Source: Planktomarina sp. (lineage in GTDB: Bacteria; Pseudomonadota; Alphaproteobacteria; Rhodobacterales; Rhodobacteraceae). From it: 48,747 nucleotides of DNA. Position 1 is the first letter of the stretch; every line of letters begins with the position of its first letter. The DNA is taken from positions 1 through 48,747 of the forward strand of contig JAPKEA010000003.1 in the NCBI GenBank assembly GCA_028822275.1, in the 5' to 3' direction. The notes under the pieces were generated by a model. The model saw nothing but the letters and a program-made list of their open reading frames with translations, made no database searches and was not told the DNA's origin. The translations under genes were made by a program, and so were the position numbers. Below, in pieces: positions 42,768-48,747 of the stretch.

Positions 42768-43745
42768 ATGAATAATATTACCCTATTCGCAGGACTGTTT
42801 TTAGCGAGCGCGGCAGTAGCCGACACCCCAGTATTAACAGTGTATACTTATGACAGCTTTATTTCTGACTGGGGCCCTGGCCCTGCGGTTGAGGCAGCAT
42901 TTGAAGCAACGTGTGGTTGCGATCTACAAATGGTGGGCGCAGGCGATGGTGCTGCGTTACTGGCACGTATTCGCTTGGAAGGATCCCGTTCCGAAGCTGA
43001 CATCGTCATGGGCCTGGACACCAACCTGACCCATGCTGCATCTGAAACAGGCCTTTTCACATCTATTTCTACAGCTGCTAATTATACTGTTCCAGGCGGG
43101 TGGAATAATCCCTTATTTGCTCCATTTGACTGGGGCTACTTTGCATTTGTACATAATACTGATCTGGAATCACCAAAAAATTTCAGGGAATTGGCTGCCA
43201 GCAACCTCAAGATTATTATCCAAGATCCACGCTCGTCGACGCCCGGGTTGGGCTTATTGATGTGGGTTAAGGCCGCTTATGGTGTGGAAGCCGCCTCACT
43301 TTGGGCTGAACTGGCTGATAACATTGTGACAGTGACCGCAGGCTGGTCTGAGGCATATGGCATGTTCCTCGAGGGAGAGGCCGATATGGTTTTATCCTAC
43401 ACAACATCACCTGCCTACCACATTATTGCTGAAGGCGATGCAACTAAGAAGTATGCAACGTTTGATGAAGGACACTACATGCAGATCGAAGTTGCAGGCA
43501 AACTTGCATCAACTGATCAAAATGCCCTTGCCGACCAGTTTCTTGAGTTCATGGTCTCAGATGCATTTCAAGACATAATCCCAACCACAAATTGGATGTT
43601 CCCAGCGGTCATGCCTGCCGCAGGTTTGCCAGACGGCTTTCCAAAAGCCCTGCTTGTTTCCCAGTCTGTGGTCTTTAGCCCATCAGAGGCTGCTGCAATA
43701 CGTACAGGCGCATTAGAAGAATGGCAGGCGGCGTTATCGCAGTAA
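42768..43745 (+). CDS. thiB: thiamine ABC transporter substrate-binding protein
   Basis: LTVYTYDSFISDWGPGPAVEAAFEATCGC; downstream of TPP riboswitch. Confidence 0.94.
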   Translation: MNNITLFAGLFLASAAVADTPVLTVYTYDSFISDWGPGPAVEAAFEATCGCDLQMVGAGDGAALLARIRLEGSRSEADIVMGLDTNLTHAASETGLFTSISTAANYTVPGGWNNPLFAPFDWGYFAFVHNTDLESPKNFRELAASNLKIIIQDPRSSTPGLGLLMWVKAAYGVEAASLWAELADNIVTVTAGWSEAYGMFLEGEADMVLSYTTSPAYHIIAEGDATKKYATFDEGHYMQIEVAGKLASTDQNALADQFLEFMVSDAFQDIIPTTNWMFPAVMPAAGLPDGFPKALLVSQSVVFSPSEAAAIRTGALEEWQAALSQ

Positions 43746-45286
43746 TTACCCGCATCACAGGCGGTGGGGCGGTTTTAGTCGCCCTGCTCGCATTTTCTTT
43801 TAGTACGGTTATTGCCGTCGCCTTACATGGAGACGGTTTGGGGACATTGGGAACGTATGACTGGCAAGCCGTGCGCTTTACAATTTGGCAAGCCCTGGCA
43901 TCCACAGGGCTAAGTGTAGGAATTGCGGTGCCTGTTGCTCGCGCGCTTGCGCGGCAAGACTTCAAGGGTCGCTCACTTCTGATAACATTATTGGGTGCTC
44001 CCTTCATTCTCCCTGTTATTGTGGGGGTTTTAGGCCTTCTTGCTGTCTTCGGTCGTGCCGGTTGGATCAGCCAAGGATTGGATCTGTTTGGATTGGATCG
44101 GTTATCTATATATGGCCCAGTTGGCGTCATTCTGGCTCATGTTTTTTTTAACCTCCCACTAGCAACCCGCTTCATTTTGCAAGGATGGACGTCCATACCC
44201 GCTGACCGATTTCGTGTGGCTGATAGCTTAGGAGCTCAACCATGGACACAGTTTCAGTTGATTGAATGGCCAATGCTACGAGCCATGTTACCCGGTACCT
44301 TTCTTTTAATTTTTCTGCTTTGCCTAACGAGCTTTGCAGTGGCATTGGCGGTAGGAGGCGGACCGCGAGGGACAACTATAGAATTGGCTATTTACCAGTC
44401 ATTCCACCTCGATTTTGATTTAGGGAAAGCCTCTAGCCTTGCGCTCATTCAATTTGTAATTTGTGGTACAGTCGCCGTAATGGCAATTTTGATCCCGCTA
44501 CCAAGAAACGATGGTCTTGGCCTAGGTCTCATACACACCCGCCAAGATGTACAGAGGAATAGGATTATCGACTTTGGCTTCATCGGTATTACAGCAGCGT
44601 TTTTGATTTTGCCGCTCGCGTCTATTTTGATCCGTGGTGCAATACATCTGCCCGAACTACCTAATGCCGTTTTTGCAGCGGCTTGGACTTCCCTCTGGAT
44701 TGCTCTGATATCCACCAGTCTATGCATAGGAATGGCCCTGAGCCTTGCACTTTCATTCGCCCGTACAGGGCAAACAACTCAAAAATTAGTTGAGGTCGTT
44801 GGCATTCTTGGATTGGCAACCAGTCCCTTGGTTGTTGGGACAGGGCTATTTTTAATGATCTTTCCTTTTGCTCACCCAATGAGCCTCGCAATTCCAGTAA
44901 CAGCCATGGTCAATGCTATTATGGCCCTGCCGTTTGCTTTGCGTGTTCTGTTTCCAGCCATCCGAGACACTTATGTCGATTATATACGTCTCCGCGATAG
45001 CCTGATGATGTCTAGTGGAACTTGGTTTTGGAAAATTATTTTACCACGTATTAACAAACCTCTTAGATTTGCAGCTGGGCTGGCTGCCGCCCTGTCAATG
45101 GGCGATCTGGGCGTTATTGCCCTGTTCGCAGACCCTGATTTGCAAACTTTGCCTCTAATGCTTTACCGGCTTATGGGCGCTTACAAAATGGACCATGCCG
45201 CAGCCATCGCGGTGGTTTTGGTAGCACAGAGCTTGGCTCTATTTTGGGTTTTTGATCAAGGAGGACGGGGACATGCTACATCTTAA
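43721..45286 (+). CDS. thiP: thiamine ABC transporter permease
   Basis: 521 aa with two permease halves; overlaps thiB and thiQ. Confidence 0.93.
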   Translation: MAGGVIAVITRITGGGAVLVALLAFSFSTVIAVALHGDGLGTLGTYDWQAVRFTIWQALASTGLSVGIAVPVARALARQDFKGRSLLITLLGAPFILPVIVGVLGLLAVFGRAGWISQGLDLFGLDRLSIYGPVGVILAHVFFNLPLATRFILQGWTSIPADRFRVADSLGAQPWTQFQLIEWPMLRAMLPGTFLLIFLLCLTSFAVALAVGGGPRGTTIELAIYQSFHLDFDLGKASSLALIQFVICGTVAVMAILIPLPRNDGLGLGLIHTRQDVQRNRIIDFGFIGITAAFLILPLASILIRGAIHLPELPNAVFAAAWTSLWIALISTSLCIGMALSLALSFARTGQTTQKLVEVVGILGLATSPLVVGTGLFLMIFPFAHPMSLAIPVTAMVNAIMALPFALRVLFPAIRDTYVDYIRLRDSLMMSSGTWFWKIILPRINKPLRFAAGLAAALSMGDLGVIALFADPDLQTLPLMLYRLMGAYKMDHAAAIAVVLVAQSLALFWVFDQGGRGHATS

Positions 45287-45974
45287 CAAGATTGAATTCA
45301 CTCAAGGATCTTTTTCTCTGGTCGCTAATTTTACAATACAAACCGGCGCTAGGGTTGCAGTCATTGGTCCATCGGGCGAGGGGAAATCCACATTATTACA
45401 TGGAATTGCTGGCTTTCTTAAGCCAACTCGAGGTAACATTTGTTGGGCAGGTGAGCCGATGCCAAGCCATCCGGGACTTCGGCCTCTAAGCCTTCTATTT
45501 CAGGATCATAATTTATTCCCTCACCTCACAGTTTTCAACAATGTTGCCATCGGCCTTAACCCAGGATTGAGACTGTCTGCACCCCAGAAAAAACAAGTAA
45601 GTTTGGCCCTACAAAAAGTGGGCCTCCAAGATCAAAATGAAAGCTACCCCGGTGATCTGTCAGGTGGGCAACGTGGCCGTATTGGGTTGGCCCGTGTGCT
45701 TTTACGCGAACGTCCACTCCTGCTGTTAGATGAGCCTTTTGCCGCACTTGGGCCTGCGCTCAAAGATGAAATGTTGGAAGTCTTGGATAATGTTATGAGC
45801 AGCAATTCAGCGACTGCGTTAATGGTCACGCATGATCCACAAGATGCTCTAATTTTCGCAGATCAAGCTATTTTGGTTGCGGATGGCTACGCATCTGAAC
45901 CGCAACCTATCCGTGAACTTTTTGATGATCCTCCACCAGCACTAAAGGCCTACCTCGGAAACCGCACGCAATAA
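45273..45974 (+). CDS. thiQ: thiamine ABC transporter ATP-binding protein
   Basis: GPSGEGKSTLLHGIAGF Walker A; LSGGQRGRIGLARVL; LLLDEPFAALGP. Confidence 0.94.
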   Translation: MLHLNKIEFTQGSFSLVANFTIQTGARVAVIGPSGEGKSTLLHGIAGFLKPTRGNICWAGEPMPSHPGLRPLSLLFQDHNLFPHLTVFNNVAIGLNPGLRLSAPQKKQVSLALQKVGLQDQNESYPGDLSGGQRGRIGLARVLLRERPLLLLDEPFAALGPALKDEMLEVLDNVMSSNSATALMVTHDPQDALIFADQAILVADGYASEPQPIRELFDDPPPALKAYLGNRTQ

Positions 45975-46023
45975 AAATACGCCTCAAGGAGTGGACGTCG
46001 TTATTCCCAAATAGCAAAGAAAC

Positions 46024-46824
46024 TTAAGTTTTTCGACCTTTGATCGGAGCCCACAACGCTTTGTTCGCTAGGAATAAAAGAAACGTCAGGACGCCCAAGA
46101 TTAAAACACCCACTGTGCCTGCACGTTTGCGCTGGTTCAGCTTTGGTTCAGCGGTCCACATCAAGAAAGCTGACACATCCTCCGAGAGATGCTCAACGTC
46201 ATTTTTGTGACCATCGCTAAATTCGACTGCTTCATCATACAAAGGTGGGGCCATTGAAATCCAGCCACCTGGATAGGCTGTGTTTTCGTATAGTGTTGCA
46301 CCCGAAACGGTTTTATCATTGCCAGTGTAACCTGTCAGGAGTGACAAGATATATTCTGGTCCGCCCATACCTTTAAGAAGTTGGTTGATACCAGTCCCTG
46401 CCGGGCCATGAAAACCAGCGCGTGCTTTAGCCATCAATGATAGATCTGGCGCGTTGGAATTACCCCCAACCGGAAAGTGATCCGCAGGTAATGCTGCACG
46501 GTAGTCACCTTCACCATCATTTAGGGATTGATCCCATACTTCAACAAATTGATCCGCGTAGGCTCGAACTTCATCTTTACTGAGAGCTGGTCCACCTTTA
46601 TCACCCAATGTACGAATTGGAACAAACTTCATACCATGGCATGATGAACAAACTTCAGTGTAGATTTTGAGCCCACGTCGCAATTGTTCCTGATCGTAAG
46701 ACCCAAATGGGCCTTCAAACGAGAAGTCATGATCATGCACATGGCCTTGGCTCCCGGCGGCGTAACAGCCACCAGAAGTAAGGACGAAAGCAAATATCAG
46801 AGCTGTCGAGGTTTTTTTGAACAT
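46024..46824 (-). CDS. petC: cytochrome bc1 complex cytochrome c1
   Basis: 266 aa; CSSCHGMKFVP heme motif; C-terminal membrane anchor. Confidence 0.95.
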   Translation of the reverse strand: MFKKTSTALIFAFVLTSGGCYAAGSQGHVHDHDFSFEGPFGSYDQEQLRRGLKIYTEVCSSCHGMKFVPIRTLGDKGGPALSKDEVRAYADQFVEVWDQSLNDGEGDYRAALPADHFPVGGNSNAPDLSLMAKARAGFHGPAGTGINQLLKGMGGPEYILSLLTGYTGNDKTVSGATLYENTAYPGGWISMAPPLYDEAVEFSDGHKNDVEHLSEDVSAFLMWTAEPKLNQRKRAGTVGVLILGVLTFLLFLANKALWAPIKGRKT

Positions 46825-46838
46825 ACCTAGGCTCTTTC

Positions 46839-48176
46839 TTACTCAGCTGGGGAAGCAGCGTTAGCTGCATCTGATTTTTCGTAGTGGGCATTAAAGTCAT
46901 CTTCAATTGTGGCAGGCGGTGCTAATGGTTTTTCGATGACACCCAACAATGGTAAGATAACTAGGAAGTAGGCAAACCAATACGTCGCGCCGATCAGCGC
47001 CAAAGAAGCGTAAGGCTCTTCAGCGGGGCGGGCGCCCAACCACATCAAAAAGATAAAGTCAGCAACCAGAATTGCAAACCACCACTTGAACATTGGGCGA
47101 AAACGGCCAGAGCGAGCCATAGAAGTGTCCAACCAAGGCGCCAAAGCCATCACTGCAATCGCACCAAACATCGCAAGAACACCGAAGAATTTTGCATCAA
47201 CTATACCACCTGTTACGAAGCTCGCAAGTTGAACAACCCAAACCTCTGAGGTGAAAGCGCGCAAAATTGCGTAGAATGGCAAGTAATACCACTCGGGCAC
47301 AATATGTGCTGGTGTCACCAGTGGGTTAGCTTCAATATAGTTATCTGGATGACCCAAATAGTTTGGCATAAAACCTACAATCGCCATAAATACTGTCAGA
47401 ATTAAACCTAAAGCGAAGAGGTCTTTTACGACAAAATATGGCCAAAATGGCAAAGTATCTTTTTCTGCTTCTGCTTTAGAGCCCCGGCGTACTTCAACCC
47501 CTGTAGGATTGTTGTTACCGGTGGTATGGAAAGCCCAGATATGTAAAATTACCAGGCCTGCCATCAAGAATGGAAATAGGTAGTGCAAGCTGAAAAAGCG
47601 GTTAAGCGCAGGTTGACCCACAGCAGTTGCGCCCAGCAACCAAGTCTGAAGTGTTTCACCGATGAACGGTATTGCACCAAACAAACCAGTAATCACGGCT
47701 GTACCGTGGAATGACATTTGACCCCAGGGCAAAACATAACCTAAGAAGCCGGTAGCCATCATTAAAATGTAGATCAACATACCAATAATCCAGGTAATTT
47801 CTCGCGGCGCTTTGTAACTGCCGTAGTATAAACCACGAAACATGTGCGTATAGACGGCGAAGAAAAACAATGACGCGCCATTCATGTGGAAATAGCGGAT
47901 CATGTGTCCACCATTTACATCACGCATTATGTGCTCAATCGAGGCAAATGCTAAATCGACGTGCGGCGTGTAATGCATAACCAAGACGATGCCAGTAATG
48001 ATTTGTAGCGTCAGACAGAATGTTAAAACAATACCCCAAATCCACATCCAGTTCAAATTTTTTGGAGTTGGGACCAACAATGTGTCGTACAAGAGGCCGA
48101 TAATTGGGAGACGCGAGTTGATCGCTTTCTCCATTTTAGATTTTGGTTCGTAATGATCGTGTGGAATGCCGCCCAT
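46839..48176 (-). CDS. petB: cytochrome bc1 complex cytochrome b
   Basis: 445 aa; [34 protein letters not shown]. Confidence 0.97.
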   Translation of the reverse strand: MGGIPHDHYEPKSKMEKAINSRLPIIGLLYDTLLVPTPKNLNWMWIWGIVLTFCLTLQIITGIVLVMHYTPHVDLAFASIEHIMRDVNGGHMIRYFHMNGASLFFFAVYTHMFRGLYYGSYKAPREITWIIGMLIYILMMATGFLGYVLPWGQMSFHGTAVITGLFGAIPFIGETLQTWLLGATAVGQPALNRFFSLHYLFPFLMAGLVILHIWAFHTTGNNNPTGVEVRRGSKAEAEKDTLPFWPYFVVKDLFALGLILTVFMAIVGFMPNYLGHPDNYIEANPLVTPAHIVPEWYYLPFYAILRAFTSEVWVVQLASFVTGGIVDAKFFGVLAMFGAIAVMALAPWLDTSMARSGRFRPMFKWWFAILVADFIFLMWLGARPAEEPYASLALIGATYWFAYFLVILPLLGVIEKPLAPPATIEDDFNAHYEKSDAANAASPAE

Positions 48177-48747
48177 TATGTACTCTCCTTACCAATAACC
48201 AGTTCAGTTGCACCGTCAAAGCGGGCGTAGGGGACTAATAGATTTTCTGGAGCCGGACCTTTACGAATCCGACCTGCAGTATCGTAATGTGAACCGTGAC
48301 AGGGGCAAAACCAGCCTCCAAACTCACCGGCACCATCACCCAAGGGCACACAGCCCAAGTGTGTACAAACACCCAGCATTACTAGCCATTCACCACTTTC
48401 ATCAAGAGCGCGGTTTTCATCAATCGCTAGAAGGTCTGGTTTATTGTCGTTGCGGCCATTGGCGTCAATCAACTCATCCATTTTAACAGCCCGAGCTGCT
48501 TCTATTTCGATACTAGTCCGACGGCGAATGAAAACAGGCTTACCCTGCCACAATACAGTGATTTGCGTACCTGGCTCTACATCCGCTACATCCACGCGAA
48601 TAGAAGCTAAAGCACGGACATCCGCTGAGGGGTTCATTTGGTTGACCAGTGGCCACACCGCGGCTCCTGCCACAACTGCTCCCGTTCCAGCGGTCGCGTA
48701 GTAGAGAAAATCTCTACGGGTGCCTTCGTGTTCATCTGTATGCGCCA
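48176..48747 (-). CDS. petA: ubiquinol-cytochrome c reductase Rieske iron-sulfur subunit (5' end at window edge)
   Basis: [29 protein letters not shown]; hand extension beyond the ORF track gives [30 protein letters not shown] with a twin-arginine motif. Confidence 0.95.
   Translation of the reverse strand, partial: AHTDEHEGTRRDFLYYATAGTGAVVAGAAVWPLVNQMNPSADVRALASIRVDVADVEPGTQITVLWQGKPVFIRRRTSIEIEAARAVKMDELIDANGRNDNKPDLLAIDENRALDESGEWLVMLGVCTHLGCVPLGDGAGEFGGWFCPCHGSHYDTAGRIRKGPAPENLLVPYARFDGATELVIGKEST

Overview
This 48.7 kb window looks like chromosomal housekeeping DNA from a marine Rhodobacterales (roseobacter-like) alphaproteobacterium; the taxon is inferred from gene content and protein style. 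It carries the dnaA-dnaN-recF-[LysE]-gyrB replication cluster with rpsT upstream, ubiE-ubiB, mutM, glmM, pncA-pncB, recQ, yaaA, hemA, idi, a SOS-type dnaE2, rnr, aroC, a riboswitch-controlled thiBPQ thiamine transporter and petABC (cytochrome bc1). I saw no transposase, phage gene, CRISPR array, rRNA or tRNA gene. Items worth a second look: (1) a probable small-protein gene missing from the ORF track, upstream of arfB on the minus strand. Its Shine-Dalgarno is complementary to 17 nt of the 16S 3' end, and its frame is split at a G6 run (18 codons as read, about 39 aa with a +1 shift). (2) rnr is interrupted by an in-frame TGA inside the S1 domain while the rest of the frame stays open. (3) A short preQ1-I-like riboswitch lies just upstream of the queuosine-precursor transporter gene. 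(4) dnaE2 has a perfect GAAC-N7-GAAC LexA box but appears to lack the C-terminal OB-fold, and imuA/imuB are not adjacent. (5) A 33-codon GC-rich ORF lies between gyrB and trhO. (6) A kinase/class-III PLP enzyme pair is coupled by an ATGA overlap. All calls were made by reading the sequence and supplied translations; no database search was run.
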